Shown here piece by piece: positions 25,241 to 35,217 of a DNA stretch of 64,000 nucleotides. Source of the stretch: Psychrobacter glaciei (GTDB lineage Bacteria; Pseudomonadota; Gammaproteobacteria; Pseudomonadales; Moraxellaceae); contig NZ_BMZR01000001.1 of the NCBI RefSeq assembly GCF_014652895.1, positions 186,001-250,000 of the forward strand, read 5' to 3'. Positions within the stretch are counted from its first letter, which is position 1, and every line of letters begins with the position of its first letter. The position numbers were made by a program, and so were the translations under genes. The notes under the pieces were generated by a model that had not been told where the DNA came from, made no database searches, and worked only from the letters and a program-made list of their open reading frames with translations.

Positions 25241-26938
25241 ATGACATCAACCACACCTGAGTATGACTACATCATCGTTGGCGCAGGATCAGCAGGCAAT
25301 GTGCTGGCCACACGTTTGACCGAAGATGCCAACATTAAGGTGCTGCTGCTAGAAGCGGGTCGTCCAGACCATCGCTTAGATTTTCGTACGCAGATGCCAG
25401 CAGCGCTCGCCATGCCGTTGCAAGGAACTACTTATAACTGGGGCTACAAAACCGATCCTGAACCGAATATGAATAATCGTGTGATGGACTGCGGTCGCGG
25501 TAAAGGACTGGGCGGCTCATCATTGATTAACGGTATGTGTTATATCCGTGGCAATGCGCTAGATTTTGATGATTGGTCTGAGATTAAAGGCTTAGAAGAT
25601 TGGACGTATCTGGATTGCCTGCCTTATTTTAAAAAATTAGAAAACCGTGATGCTGGCGAGAATGACTATCATGGTGTGGGTGGTCCTGTTGAGATGACCA
25701 CTTCAAAACCAGGGGTCAACCCACTGTTTCAAGCGATGATTGAAGCTGGCGTGCAAGCTGGCTATCCGAGTACCGACGATTTAAACGGCTATCAGCAAGA
25801 AGGCTTTGGGCCGATGGATCGCTTCGTGACGCCTAATGGTCGCCGTGCCTCAACGTCCCGTGGCTATCTGGACCGTGCTAAACCGCGCAGCAATATTACG
25901 ATTTTGACGGGTGCATTGACCGATGTAATCTTGTTTGATGGTAAGCGTGCCATCGGTGTCAAAGTCGAGCATCAAGGTCAAACCAAGAACTTTCATGCAT
26001 CGCGTGAAGTGATTGTTTCCTCTGGTGCAATTGCTTCGCCACAACTATTGCAGCGTTCTGGTATCGGCCCCGGTCAATGGTTAAAAGACTTAGGTGTCAA
26101 TGAGATTCTAGATTTGCCAGGTGTGGGTAATAACCTACAAGATCATTTAGAGCTGTATATGCAGTATGAATGTAAGCTGCCAGTGTCGATTGCGCCTTCC
26201 AATAAATGGTGGAACAAGCCCGCCATCGGCGCGGAGTGGTTATTCAATGGTACGGGTCTTGGCGCATCAAACCAGTTCGAAGGTGGCGGTTTTATTCGTA
26301 CCGATGAGAAATTTACGCATCCTAATATTCAGTACCATTTCTTGCCATTAGCGGTACGCTACGATGGTCGTAGTGCGGTTAAATCGCATAGCTTCCAAGC
26401 ACACGTGGGCTCATTACGCTCGCCCAGTCGTGGTCGTGTTAAGCTGACCTCAAAAGACCCAAGTGCTCATCCAAGTATCTTGTTTAACTATATGTCTCAT
26501 GATCAAGATTGGCAAGAGTTCCGTGCTGCCATGCGCATCACTCGTGAGATTATGCATCAGCCAGCACTTGATCCTTATCGTGGTCGCTCGATTGCACCAA
26601 CGGATGATCTAGTGACTGATGCACAGTTAGATGAATATGTCCGTAATCATAGCGAAACCGCTTATCATCCGTCTTGTACCTGTGCGATGGGCGAAGACAA
26701 TGATTCGGTCGTCAATGGTGAAGGACTCGTACACGGCATCGATGGCTTGCGCGTGGTTGATGCGTCAATTATGCCAAATATCATCAGTGGTAATCTCAAC
26801 GCGACCACCATTATGCTGGCAGAAAAAATCGTTGATAAAATGCGCGGCGTACAATTACCACGCTCGACGGTAGATTATTTTACCGCCAATGGTGCACCAT
26901 TGAGAGCTGAGCCGATGCGTGCTTATGGTTCTGTTTAA
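25241..26938 (+). CDS. betA: Choline dehydrogenase
   Basis: 565 residues from ATG 25241, chosen because GGAGCG lies 8 nt upstream and the protein then starts as BetA usually does ([26 protein letters not shown]). GMC oxidoreductase: FAD-binding GAGSAG motif at about 13-18, signature one [14 protein letters not shown], signature two [13 protein letters not shown], active-site His in [10 protein letters not shown] and Asn in NLNATTIM. It oxidises choline to betaine aldehyde at the membrane. Lies 115 bp after betB in the same direction. Confidence 0.96.
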   Translation: MTSTTPEYDYIIVGAGSAGNVLATRLTEDANIKVLLLEAGRPDHRLDFRTQMPAALAMPLQGTTYNWGYKTDPEPNMNNRVMDCGRGKGLGGSSLINGMCYIRGNALDFDDWSEIKGLEDWTYLDCLPYFKKLENRDAGENDYHGVGGPVEMTTSKPGVNPLFQAMIEAGVQAGYPSTDDLNGYQQEGFGPMDRFVTPNGRRASTSRGYLDRAKPRSNITILTGALTDVILFDGKRAIGVKVEHQGQTKNFHASREVIVSSGAIASPQLLQRSGIGPGQWLKDLGVNEILDLPGVGNNLQDHLELYMQYECKLPVSIAPSNKWWNKPAIGAEWLFNGTGLGASNQFEGGGFIRTDEKFTHPNIQYHFLPLAVRYDGRSAVKSHSFQAHVGSLRSPSRGRVKLTSKDPSAHPSILFNYMSHDQDWQEFRAAMRITREIMHQPALDPYRGRSIAPTDDLVTDAQLDEYVRNHSETAYHPSCTCAMGEDNDSVVNGEGLVHGIDGLRVVDASIMPNIISGNLNATTIMLAEKIVDKMRGVQLPRSTVDYFTANGAPLRAEPMRAYGSV

Positions 26939-26944
26939 ATTAAA

Positions 26945-26983
26945 TATTAATAAAAAGGCCTTTTTATAAAGGTCTTTTTTATC
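26945..26983 (+). terminator. Weak terminator after betA
   Basis: AAAAAGGCCTTT and AAAGGTCTTTTTT form an imperfect stem ending in a T-run, just after the betA stop. Separates betBA from betT. Confidence 0.6.
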
Positions 26984-27152
26984 CCCTCTACTGTTTTAGA
27001 AAATGAATACGATTAAGATTAATTTTTAATAACTTACCTTGTTGCTTAAGTACTAATTATTGAAGTAGCAATTACTGAAATGGTCATTACTTAAGTAGCA
27101 AATCTTTATTTATTGGTACTGCTTTGTGCGTCATGTGGTGATTTATATCTTG

Positions 27153-27169
27153 TATGACTATCAGTCATA
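27153..27169. promoter_or_regulatory. Palindrome upstream of betT, possible operator
   Basis: TATGACT and AGTCATA form perfect 7-bp arms around ATC, about 60 bp before the betT start. The position suits a regulator site. The identity of the regulator is unknown. Confidence 0.4.
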
Positions 27170-27227
27170 AGATTATGACGGACAAAGCAATATCAGACCC
27201 TGTTTAATTTACCTATTGAGGTCTTTT

Positions 27228-29273
27228 ATGTACAGCTCGCCATCAAAGGATGCGGCAAAACCCCTGACTCTAAATAAGACGGTTTTTTTAGGCTCAGCTA
27301 TTATTTCTATTTTATTGATAATTTGGACGATTGCGTTTCCAGATTATAGTGAGGCATTATTAAGTTCAAGTATGGCATGGGTATCAGAGAGCTTTGGCTG
27401 GTATTACATGCTGGTGGTTGCCGCTTATAGTATATTTGCCTTGTTTGTTGGCTTTTCTAAGTATGGCGATATCAAGCTTGGTCAAGACCACGAAAAAGCA
27501 CAATTTCCCTTTTTAGCGTGGGCCGCGATGCTGTTCTCCGCTGGTATCGGTATTGATTTATTGTTCTTTGGTGCGTCTGAGCCGTTGATGCATTATCTAA
27601 CGCCACATACGGGGCTCGAGCCTGCCAGTGAGGCGGCCATGCGTGAAGCACTTGCGCAGACCTTTTTACATTGGGGTCTACATGGCTGGGGCATTTATGC
27701 GCTAATCGGGATGGCATTGGCGTACTTTGCTTATCGTAAAAACATGCCACTCGCGTTACGTTCACCACTGACGCCTATCTTTGGCGAGCGCTTAATTAAA
27801 GGCTGGCTTGGTGATGGTATTGATACTTTTGGTGTTGTTTGTACCTTGATGGGTATCGCTACTAGTTTGGGTATAGGTGTATTGCAAGCCAATGCTGGTC
27901 TGACTCATGTGTTTGGGATTGAATCAAGCAAAATGGTTCAAACCTTTATCATCATAGGTGTGGTCGCTGCCGCGGCGATCTCTGCGATGACTGGTGTAGA
28001 AAGAGGTGTCCGCCGTTTATCCGAATTCAACATGCTATCGTCGATATTGCTACTGATTGCCATATTGGTGATGGGTAACACGGTTTATTTGCTGAATACC
28101 TTTACCCAAAATATTGGTCAATACTTCCAAACCATCGTTTTCAAAACTTTTGATGTTTATGCTTATGATGGTCAAGCTGGCGCTGACTGGAAGTCAGGTT
28201 GGACGATATTTTTCTGGGCATGGTGGGTCGCTTGGGCACCGTTCGTAGGTCTGTTTATTGCACGTATTAGCCGTGGTCGTACCCTGCGTGAGTTCGTATT
28301 TGGTGTGATGTTTATTCCACTTGGCTTCATCTTTGCTTGGTTCTCTATCTTTGGTAATTCAGCGATAGATTTGGTTGCCAATGGTGCCACTGAGCTTGGT
28401 GAAATTGCAGTTAATGATGCGGCAATGGGCATGTTTGCCTTGTTTGAGTATTTTCCTTACAGCGAAGTGCTATCATTTGCAGGTGTTGTGATTGGGTTAG
28501 TATTCTTTGTGACTTCAGCTGACTCAGGCGCGTTAGTATTAGCGAACCTAAGCTCAAGAGGTATGACCAATGATACCGACGCACCAGTTTGGTTGCGCCT
28601 GTTTTGGGCAGCGGCAACAGGTCTTATTACCTTAGGCTTATTGTTTGCTGGTGGTTTTGCCTCATTACAGTCAGTATCTGTGATTGCCGGTTTGCCATTC
28701 TCACTCATTCTTGTGCTCTATATGGTGGCGATGTGGAGATCATTAAAAGAAGAGGGCAATAAGCGCAAGGCCAGTACGATTGGTACGGCTAACGTGCTAG
28801 ATAGCGGTAAGAGCTGGAAAGCTCGCTTGCAACGTATTGTTAGCTTCCCTAAACATGCACAAGTTGAACGGTTTTTACAAAATGTGGTCAGACCTGCCAT
28901 GACGGAAGTTGAAAAAGAATTTGCGGCAGGCGGTTTAAAGACGTCTTTGGATATCCGTAACCCTGAACATATCGGACAAGATATAGATGAGGGTATGGAC
29001 GAGAGTAGCGGTCAAATAGATGGTCTCAAATTGCGTGTTGGACATGGCGATGAAGATGACTTTATTTATGAGGTTAACTTGATTAAAGCTGAGCGTCCTA
29101 ACTTTACATTGAGCACTTCAACTAAGAACGCAGAGTACTATTATCGTGCGGAAGTGTTCTTAAGCGAAGGCTCACAAGAGTATGACTTGGTTGGCTACTC
29201 CAAAGAGCAAGTATTGGTCGATATTTTAAACCAGTACGAGCGTCATTTGCAGTATCTACATCTAGAGCGTTAA
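27228..29273 (+). CDS. betT: High-affinity choline transporter, BCCT family
   Basis: 681 residues from ATG 27228, which has GAGGT 7 nt upstream; an upstream TTG at 27216 is less likely. Twelve hydrophobic segments. The BCCT signature WTIFFWAWWVAWAPFVGLFIARISRGRTLREF is present, as is GIGIDLLFFGASEPL. The long hydrophilic C-terminal tail (about 170 aa) is like E. coli BetT, where it takes part in osmotic sensing. It imports choline for BetA/BetB. Transcribed with the same orientation but from its own promoter region (290 bp gap). Confidence 0.95.
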   Translation: MYSSPSKDAAKPLTLNKTVFLGSAIISILLIIWTIAFPDYSEALLSSSMAWVSESFGWYYMLVVAAYSIFALFVGFSKYGDIKLGQDHEKAQFPFLAWAAMLFSAGIGIDLLFFGASEPLMHYLTPHTGLEPASEAAMREALAQTFLHWGLHGWGIYALIGMALAYFAYRKNMPLALRSPLTPIFGERLIKGWLGDGIDTFGVVCTLMGIATSLGIGVLQANAGLTHVFGIESSKMVQTFIIIGVVAAAAISAMTGVERGVRRLSEFNMLSSILLLIAILVMGNTVYLLNTFTQNIGQYFQTIVFKTFDVYAYDGQAGADWKSGWTIFFWAWWVAWAPFVGLFIARISRGRTLREFVFGVMFIPLGFIFAWFSIFGNSAIDLVANGATELGEIAVNDAAMGMFALFEYFPYSEVLSFAGVVIGLVFFVTSADSGALVLANLSSRGMTNDTDAPVWLRLFWAAATGLITLGLLFAGGFASLQSVSVIAGLPFSLILVLYMVAMWRSLKEEGNKRKASTIGTANVLDSGKSWKARLQRIVSFPKHAQVERFLQNVVRPAMTEVEKEFAAGGLKTSLDIRNPEHIGQDIDEGMDESSGQIDGLKLRVGHGDEDDFIYEVNLIKAERPNFTLSTSTKNAEYYYRAEVFLSEGSQEYDLVGYSKEQVLVDILNQYERHLQYLHLER

Positions 29274-29303
29274 TAGCTAAGTAATATACTCGACTTTACA
29301 CTG

Positions 29304-29338
29304 ACCCCATAAGTTGGATTCAACTTATGGGGTTTATT
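29304..29338 (+). terminator. Terminator after betT
   Basis: ACCCCATAAGTTG and CAACTTATGGGGT make a perfect 13-bp stem with a GATT loop, followed by TTTATTTAT. Confidence 0.85.
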
Positions 29339-29420
29339 TATGAACCAATGATAGGCAAATAGTAGATATAGGGTAAAATCTATACAGACAAAATTTGAAG
29401 TACCAGCAAAGGATAAATTT

Positions 29421-29909
29421 GTGACCACATTAAAGTACATCGCTCATTATTCTGAGCAAGTTCAAACACAAGCCGCGTTACTCATTAGCGAAGGTAAACT
29501 GGGCGCTTATCTAGAAAAAAAGTATCCCAGTCAGCATCAGGTGCAAAGCGATAAGGTGCTTTATCAATATATCAATGACATTAAAAACCAGTATATGCGC
29601 AAAGTTGGCCCGTTATCGAATGTCAGTTATAGCAGTAAATTAAAAGTCTTAAAACATGCGCTGGGTATTCATACCACTCAGTCTCGCGTACAGGGCAGTA
29701 AGCTGAAATCACACAATAGCATCACCGTGGCGAGCTTATTTCAAGAAGCACCGCCTGAGTTTTTACGCATGATTGTCGTGCATGAGTTGGCACATTTTAA
29801 AGAGCATGACCATAACAAAGCTTTTTATCAATTATGCTGTCATATGGAGCCTGAATATCATCAGTTTGAGTTAGATACGCGGCTTTGGTTGCACTGGCGA
29901 GAGTTGTAA
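29421..29909 (+). CDS. YgjP-like M48-type metallopeptidase domain protein
   Basis: 162 residues with GTG start at 29421, supported by AAAGGA 7 nt upstream. The zinc site HELAHFKEHDHNKAFYQLCCHMEPEY carries HExxH and a further His, as in the YgjP/SprT-like family. The N-terminal half is helical. YgjP relatives are cytoplasmic; substrates are not established. Full length for the family. Confidence 0.85.
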   Translation: MTTLKYIAHYSEQVQTQAALLISEGKLGAYLEKKYPSQHQVQSDKVLYQYINDIKNQYMRKVGPLSNVSYSSKLKVLKHALGIHTTQSRVQGSKLKSHNSITVASLFQEAPPEFLRMIVVHELAHFKEHDHNKAFYQLCCHMEPEYHQFELDTRLWLHWREL

Positions 29910-29915
29910 CCCTAA

Positions 29916-30022
29916 TATAGTCAAGTCTATATAAATCCGCTACATCGTCATCCTCGCTAAGCATACTAATGTATAACTTGCACTCGGTTTCCTTGTATCG
30001 AAATTATATTGAACTGACTATA
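29916..30022. repeat. About 107-bp dispersed repeat, copy A
   Basis: Begins TATAGTC and ends GACTATA; contains the conserved inner block TTTCCTTGTA and TTGAACTGACTATAG. Similar to the overlapping copy at 30019-30126 and the copy at 34010-34117. Terminal inverted bases and repeated occurrence suggest a miniature transposable or REP-like element of this genome. Confidence 0.65.
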
Positions 30023-30126
30023 GTCATTCCACTATAAAGGTATTACAGCGTTAACCTCGCTTGAAGTATCACATATACATCTACACTCAGTTGCCTTGTA
30101 CTGCTTTTAAATTGAATCGACTATAG
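30019..30126. repeat. About 108-bp dispersed repeat, copy B
   Basis: Starts TATAGTCATTCCACTATAAA, the same string (with one base changed) that opens copy C, and ends TTGAATCGACTATAG. It shares four bases with the end of copy A, so A and B are head-to-tail. Confidence 0.65.
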
Positions 30127-30214
30127 TATGAATAGCAGCCCTAATAACGTTCATAGTAATCTTAATAGCAGCCATATAAATATCGTGTTCTTTTCTGTGG
30201 CAATCATCTGAGCC

Positions 30215-30390
30215 GCTAGGGTGTGTCCTCAATTCAATTGATCATATCTAAACGGGCTAAAAATGGCTAAATTTTGCCAAACATCGTTAAATAGCTGGTT
30301 AATATCCCGATATTATCTGCGCTATTTTCCTTGTTTGACTGCAATTTATCTCATTTTTATCACCATTTTTAAAATGAGGACACGCCCTAG
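30215..30390. mobile_element. 176-bp MITE, copy 1
   Basis: The ends are CTAGGGTGTGTCCTCA and TGAGGACACGCCCTAG, 15 of 16 inverted. No ORF fits inside. Copies of the same size and ends lie at 53924-54099 and 56738-56912; the interior (TAAATTTTGCCAAAC, ATAGCTGGTTAATATC) is very close to copy 3. CTAG at both edges resembles the 4-bp target duplication made by IS5-type transposases, which is inference. Confidence 0.85.
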
Positions 30391-30450
30391 AATTACGTTA
30401 TAATCCTAACCAAATAATCTATACCCCAAGTCAATAAAAGGTTGTAAGCA

Positions 30451-30873
30451 ATGATTAATACCAAAATATATAAATCTATTTATAAATTGGCAGAAGAGTT
30501 ACTAGAGGCTGACCGCATCGGTAATCAAGAAAAATTTGATGCGTTTTATGCTGAGCTAAAAGCCATCTGTACTGATAACGAAAACACAGACAAAGATCAT
30601 CCAGAGCAGTGGGAGACGCTCGCTGACTTTACAGAAGATTTGGACGAAGCACTGGTCATTTATGACAAAGCACTAACCAAAGCCACGGCGATCAATTCGA
30701 AAGATCATCTGTCGTCGATTGCTTTTTCTATGGCGGTGCTACAGCTTGAGACGGGTAACAAAGAAGCGGCTATTCAAAGTTTACAAAATGCCAAAATCAC
30801 GGCAAATAAAATCGAAGACAGAGAATTTAAAGTTGAGATAGATGAGGTGCTGACTAAGTTGTTGGGTGAATAA
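30451..30873 (+). CDS. Small TPR-like protein of unknown function
   Basis: 140 residues, acidic and almost all helical. The part ALVIYDKALTKATAINSKDHLSSIAFSMAVLQLETGNKEAAIQSLQNA resembles two tetratricopeptide-like hairpins. No signal peptide or membrane segment. An RBS-like AAAGG precedes the ATG. Only 26 bp before the amine oxidase, so probably co-transcribed. Function unknown. Confidence 0.8.
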   Translation: MINTKIYKSIYKLAEELLEADRIGNQEKFDAFYAELKAICTDNENTDKDHPEQWETLADFTEDLDEALVIYDKALTKATAINSKDHLSSIAFSMAVLQLETGNKEAAIQSLQNAKITANKIEDREFKVEIDEVLTKLLGE

Positions 30874-30899
30874 TTTCAATTAAGCAGGAATGATTTGAT

Positions 30900-32060
30900 A
30901 TGCAAGACGTACCTATTGTAATTGTTGGCGGTGGCCTAAGCGGTCTATATGCGGCATTTTTATTAGAGCAAAAAGGCATCGATTATATTCTGATAGAGGC
31001 TCGTGATAGATTGGGGGGGCGTATCACTGTAGCCAACTCATCAGTAGCTCAGAATGCTAGCAGTCAAAGTATTGATCATAAAAAATCAAACGACGGCTTT
31101 GATTTAGGGCCGTCGTGGTTTTGGCCAGAGTATCAGTCGCAATTAAGTGATTTGATTGAAGCATTGGATTTACCACGTTTCGCTCAGTTCGAAGAAGGCG
31201 ACATGATGGTTGAGCGTGCTGCCAATGAGTTGCCTATCCGTACGCAAGGTTATAAGAGTTCGCCGCCATCTATGCGCCTCGTGGGTGGAATGACGGCTCT
31301 AACTGATGCTTTATACGCGCGCTTAGATGCCAAGCGTGTCATAACCGATCAAATCGTAAAGCGTTTAACCAAGACTGGTCAGCATATCGAAATAGAAGTC
31401 GAGTGTGGCTCTGAACATATCAACGCTGGTCAAATAATCACTTATCGAGCGCAGCATGTATTACTTGCGCTACCACCGCGGTTGGCGGGCAATAATATTG
31501 TATTTGAACCTGCTTTACCGCAAAATTTAGCGATAGAGTGGCAAGAGACCGCCACTTGGATGGCACCACATGCCAAGTATGTGGCGGTTTATGACTCGCC
31601 CTTTTGGCGCAATCAAGGACTGTCAGGTGCAGCACGCAGCGCGATAGGGCCGCTTACTGAGATTCATGATGCCTCACTAATAGAAGGCGAAGGCGCTGTG
31701 TTTGGTTTCTTTGGTGTTCCCGTTGAGGTGCGCCAAAGTGTTTCTGAGAGGGAGCTAAAAGCACATTGCCGTGCGCAGATGGTACGTCTATTTGGTACAC
31801 AGGCAAACACACCAACTGCTGAATATATTAAAGACTGGGCGCAAGATCCATTTACGGCGATGCCTGCTGATGCCAGTGGCGCAGGTCAGCACGCAGTAGC
31901 ACCTGCTTCCAAGCCAGCAGCAGGTGTGTGGCAAGACAGTCTAACTGGTTGCGGTAGCGAATGGTCAGCGCAGTTTCCTGGCTATGTCGCTGGTGCTATT
32001 GACGCGGCAAACAGAGCGGTACAAGGTTTGCCTAATGTTGTATTGCAGTCTGGGTCGTAA
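30900..32060 (+). CDS. Flavin-dependent amine oxidase
   Basis: 386 residues. FAD-binding VIVGGGLSGLYAAFLLEQKGIDYILIEARDRLGGRI at the N-terminus, GG motif DLGPSWFWPEYQ, and the C-terminal family features AGAIDAANRAVQ. The typical C-terminal GxE...GGTWEGA region is shortened to GSEWSAQFPGYVAGAI. Oxidises an amine substrate with release of hydrogen peroxide; the substrate cannot be told. A G7 run at 31013-31019 encodes the LGGR motif. Confidence 0.85.
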   Translation: MQDVPIVIVGGGLSGLYAAFLLEQKGIDYILIEARDRLGGRITVANSSVAQNASSQSIDHKKSNDGFDLGPSWFWPEYQSQLSDLIEALDLPRFAQFEEGDMMVERAANELPIRTQGYKSSPPSMRLVGGMTALTDALYARLDAKRVITDQIVKRLTKTGQHIEIEVECGSEHINAGQIITYRAQHVLLALPPRLAGNNIVFEPALPQNLAIEWQETATWMAPHAKYVAVYDSPFWRNQGLSGAARSAIGPLTEIHDASLIEGEGAVFGFFGVPVEVRQSVSERELKAHCRAQMVRLFGTQANTPTAEYIKDWAQDPFTAMPADASGAGQHAVAPASKPAAGVWQDSLTGCGSEWSAQFPGYVAGAIDAANRAVQGLPNVVLQSGS

Positions 32061-32383
32061 ACAGGTGCAGACTTTCGTTTTCTAATATGTCTGGTTTAAC
32101 ATAAGTTGAGACAGTATGTTTATAGAAAATAACGGGCAAATATAAGTGTAAATAAGCGTGTTCATCCGATGAACGGACACGTAGTAGGCAGTCTTGAAAG
32201 GGTTAATTAAGAGACTGATAAGGACATCTACAACGGCTACTTAATTAAGAAAAAAAGATATATTCTTTATTTCTATCAGACGAAATTAATTTTTCTAACT
32301 GTTCAGACTGACGTATACTGATGAGGCTCCATATATAAAATATGCCCACGGACGAGCACTAAAATCACTATAAGGATATTCAG
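32061..32383. other. Intergenic region before the acyl-CoA ligase
   Basis: 323 bp. Contains two copies of CTTAATTAAGA-like sequence (about 32204 and 32241) and an AT-rich segment that probably holds the promoter of the ligase. No gene is visible. Confidence 0.5.
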
Positions 32384-34009
32384 ATGTTAGGAAAAATGAT
32401 GTATCAGCCGCTGCTCATTAGCAGCCTCATTGAGCACGCCGCCCAATATCATGGTGATACCGCTATCTTGTCAAAAGAAGTCAATGGCGAGATGACCAAG
32501 AGTGATTGGTTGACCGTCTCCAATAACTCAAAACGTTTAGCAAATGCGCTACAAGCGCTGGGACTTAAGTCATCAGAGCGCATCGCCACCTTGGCATGGA
32601 ACAATCGCCGTCACCTAGAAGCGTGGTACGCAATCTCGGGTAGCGGTATGATTTGCCATACTATTAATCCCCGTTTATTCCCCGAACAGCTTGCCTACAT
32701 CATTAATGATGCGGAGGATCAAGCTTTGTTCTTTGACATTACTTTTTTACCACTAATTACCGCTATCAAAGAACACATCAAAGGCATTAAGCACTTTATT
32801 TATTTGGGTGATAGAGACGAAAAAGTCTTGGAGCAGTTACCGAATGCTCTGTTCTTTGATGAGTTGCTGGCAGATAATAGCCCTGATTTTGACTGGCCGC
32901 AGTTTGATGAAAAGCTTGCAAGCTCACTCTGTTATACCTCAGGAACGACAGGCAATCCCAAAGGCATTTTGTACTCTCATCGTTCCTCAGTTCTGCATGC
33001 GATGGCTTTGTGTATGCCCGATGTGTCCTCGTTGTCTGCCCAAGATGTCTTGCTACCAGTAGTGCCGATGTTCCATGTCAACGCGTGGGGCACGCCTTAT
33101 GCCGCTGCCCTGACTGGCTGCTCTTTGATACTACCTGGCCCAAATCTTGATGGTGACAGCTTAGTGTCTGTGATTGATGACTATAAAGTGACTGTGGCTT
33201 TGGGTGTGCCAACTATTTGGCAAAGTTTGCTAACCGCTGCCAAAAACAGAGGCAGTAAGCTTGACAGTATGACGCGTACGATCGTCGGCGGTGCAGCATG
33301 TCCGCCATCAGTCATCAAAACCTTTAGAGAGGACTTTAACTGCGATGCAATACATGGTTGGGGCATGACGGAGACCAGTCCACTCGGTACGATGAACCAG
33401 ATAAAAGCCAAGCACAAGTCGCTCAGTAAAGAAGAGATTAATGAGCTGCGTAAATCGCAAGGTCGCCCTCCTTACGGTGTCAAGATACGTCTGATGGATA
33501 CGGAGCAAAAAGACAAGCCAGTTGCTGAAGATGGCGAGTCACAAGGGCGCTTACAGATTCGTGGGCATTGGGTCATTGATGATTATTTTACTGAAAATAA
33601 AGATGCCATCACTGCCGATGGCTGGTTTGATACCGGTGATATCGCCACGATTGATGCCGATGGTTATATGAACATCCGTGACCGTTCAAAAGATTTGATC
33701 AAATCAGGCGGTGAGTGGATATCTTCTGTGGAATTAGAAAACATCGCTGTGGAGCATCCAGAGGTTAAGATGGCAGCAGCGATTGCAGCGACTCATAAGC
33801 AATGGGGCGAGCGTCCAGTATTGATTGTCGTCAAAGAAGCGGACTCGGCAGTAGATGAAGCGCAGATTCTTGAGTTCTATAAAGGTAAAGTGGCCAGTTG
33901 GCAAATACCTGATAAAGTCGTCTTTGTAGATAATATCGTGCTCAACGGCGCAGGGAAAATGATGAAAAATAATTTACGTGATGAGCATGGTGATATCCTG
34001 CTTGCTTAA
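32384..34009 (+). CDS. AlkK-like fatty-acid CoA ligase
   Basis: 541 residues. AMP-forming acyl-CoA synthetase: P-loop-like LCYTSGTTGNPKGILYSHRS, the adenylate motif GWGMTETSPLG, WFDTGDIATIDADGYMNIRDRSKDLIKSGGEWIS and a C-terminal Lys in LNGAGKMMKNNLR. The opening MLGKMMYQPLLISSLIEHAAQYHGDT is like the medium-chain ligase AlkK of alkane degraders. Activates fatty acids with ATP and CoA for beta-oxidation. It stands alone with an RBS (AAGGATA) before the ATG; a second ATG at 32396 could also be used. Confidence 0.92.
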   Translation: MLGKMMYQPLLISSLIEHAAQYHGDTAILSKEVNGEMTKSDWLTVSNNSKRLANALQALGLKSSERIATLAWNNRRHLEAWYAISGSGMICHTINPRLFPEQLAYIINDAEDQALFFDITFLPLITAIKEHIKGIKHFIYLGDRDEKVLEQLPNALFFDELLADNSPDFDWPQFDEKLASSLCYTSGTTGNPKGILYSHRSSVLHAMALCMPDVSSLSAQDVLLPVVPMFHVNAWGTPYAAALTGCSLILPGPNLDGDSLVSVIDDYKVTVALGVPTIWQSLLTAAKNRGSKLDSMTRTIVGGAACPPSVIKTFREDFNCDAIHGWGMTETSPLGTMNQIKAKHKSLSKEEINELRKSQGRPPYGVKIRLMDTEQKDKPVAEDGESQGRLQIRGHWVIDDYFTENKDAITADGWFDTGDIATIDADGYMNIRDRSKDLIKSGGEWISSVELENIAVEHPEVKMAAAIAATHKQWGERPVLIVVKEADSAVDEAQILEFYKGKVASWQIPDKVVFVDNIVLNGAGKMMKNNLRDEHGDILLA

Positions 34010-34117
34010 TATAGTCAATCCACTATAAATCAGGTGCGATGGCAGGCTTGTTTAGTCTACTATTTGTAGTGCTTTAACTTGCTTTCCTTGTACCTGAACG
34101 GTCTTGAACCGACTATG
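34010..34117. repeat. About 108-bp dispersed repeat, copy C
   Basis: Opens TATAGTCAATCCACTATAAA, matching copy B at 19 of 20 bases, contains TTTCCTTGTAC and ends TTGAACCGACTATG. Lies directly at the stop codon of the ligase gene. Confidence 0.65.
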
Positions 34118-34183
34118 GCATTAGGGTTAATTGATTCGAGGTTCGTTCAAGGTTACATAGATATTCTTAATCATATTTTTGAC

Positions 34184-34215
34184 GAAAAAGTCCGCCTATA
34201 AGCGGACTTTTTTAT
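34184..34215. terminator. Terminator between the ligase and the reductase
   Basis: AAAGTCCGC and GCGGACTTT make a 9-bp GC-rich stem with a CTATAA loop followed by T6; A5 on the other side lets it work for the minus-strand gene as well. Confidence 0.85.
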
Positions 34216-34268
34216 TTTTGATGTCAGTTTCGATGTCAGTTTCGTTTATACGTGCTGGCACACCGAAA

Positions 34269-35012
34269 TTATAATACGTTCTCTGCATCCTTTTGCTTTA
34301 CAACTTTATGCTGATCTTCTGTGCTATCGACTTTCCAATAACTGGATATGTATAAATGCGTTTTTGGTATTGAACGATCTACTTTAAAGTAGTGACGCAG
34401 GGCACGCATACTATGGAATTCACATGCCGCCCACACCGCAGGTCGTCCTGTCAACCAAGTAAGCGTTTTAACACGATCAAGTAATGGGCTGCTTTGTGCA
34501 TTTGGATGTGCATTTATCACCCAATGAATGTCGACGTTGTCGGGTTTTTTGAGTAGTTGCTTATCTGCTTCGGTGGTAATCTCAAGGACTGCATAGCCGT
34601 GTGCGTCAGCAGGTAGCTGAGCAAGATTGACGGTAATGGCAGGTAGAGCGGTCATGTCGCCGATCAATAAAAACCAATCAGCCTCATTATTGATAAGCTT
34701 CTTTGGTCCAGGGCCGCCTATCAATATTTGCTCACCCACTTGGGCGTTGCGTGCCCATGTTGAAGCAGGGCCTTCTGTCTCATGCAAAGCAAAATCGACA
34801 TCGATTTCACCGTTACGTTGGACGCTCACAGTATACGTGCGCATCAGTGGTCGATTCTCTTCGCCTTGAGGAAAAATGAGTTTGATATAAGCACTTTCTT
34901 GGTCTACTGGAAAATCAGTTAGTCCAGCACCGCCAAGCGTGACGCGGCACATATGTGGCGTGAGGTATTTACTGCCAATCACATCTAGTATTCTTGGAGT
35001 AGATTTTGCCAT
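34269..35012 (-). CDS. Siderophore-interacting protein (FAD-binding ferric reductase)
   Basis: 247 residues from ATG 35012 (MAKSTPRILDVIGSKYLTPHM); an upstream in-frame ATG at 35030 overlaps the AAGGA that serves as RBS. ViuB/YqjH family: FAD-binding RPLMRTYTVS, then GGPGPKKLINNEADWFLLIGDMTALPAI, and the C-terminal AACEFHSMRALRHYF with LYISSYWK. Reduces ferric siderophores in the cytoplasm to free iron. A strong Fur-box-like sequence lies about 190 bp upstream, fitting iron control. Confidence 0.93.
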   Translation of the reverse strand: MAKSTPRILDVIGSKYLTPHMCRVTLGGAGLTDFPVDQESAYIKLIFPQGEENRPLMRTYTVSVQRNGEIDVDFALHETEGPASTWARNAQVGEQILIGGPGPKKLINNEADWFLLIGDMTALPAITVNLAQLPADAHGYAVLEITTEADKQLLKKPDNVDIHWVINAHPNAQSSPLLDRVKTLTWLTGRPAVWAACEFHSMRALRHYFKVDRSIPKTHLYISSYWKVDSTEDQHKVVKQKDAENVL

Positions 35013-35198
35013 ATTAATACTTTCCTTCATTTAACTGATTGGTTGTATATCAAAAAGTATGATAATTATAATTTAAACAACTTTTGATGATTTGAAAGCC
35101 CTTTAGAATCAGATCATTGCTTTCTTGTTGATTTTTATTGGTAGCATGCTTTTTAAAACAACACTGAATATAAAAAGTTCGATGACTAAGAGTTAAAT

Positions 35199-35217
35199 AA
35201 TAATGATAATCATTAAC
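35199..35217 (-). promoter_or_regulatory. Fur box
   Basis: AATAATGATAATCATTAAC matches 17 of 19 positions of the classic Fur consensus. It lies upstream of the siderophore-interacting gene (minus strand) and would repress it when iron is sufficient. Confidence 0.75.
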
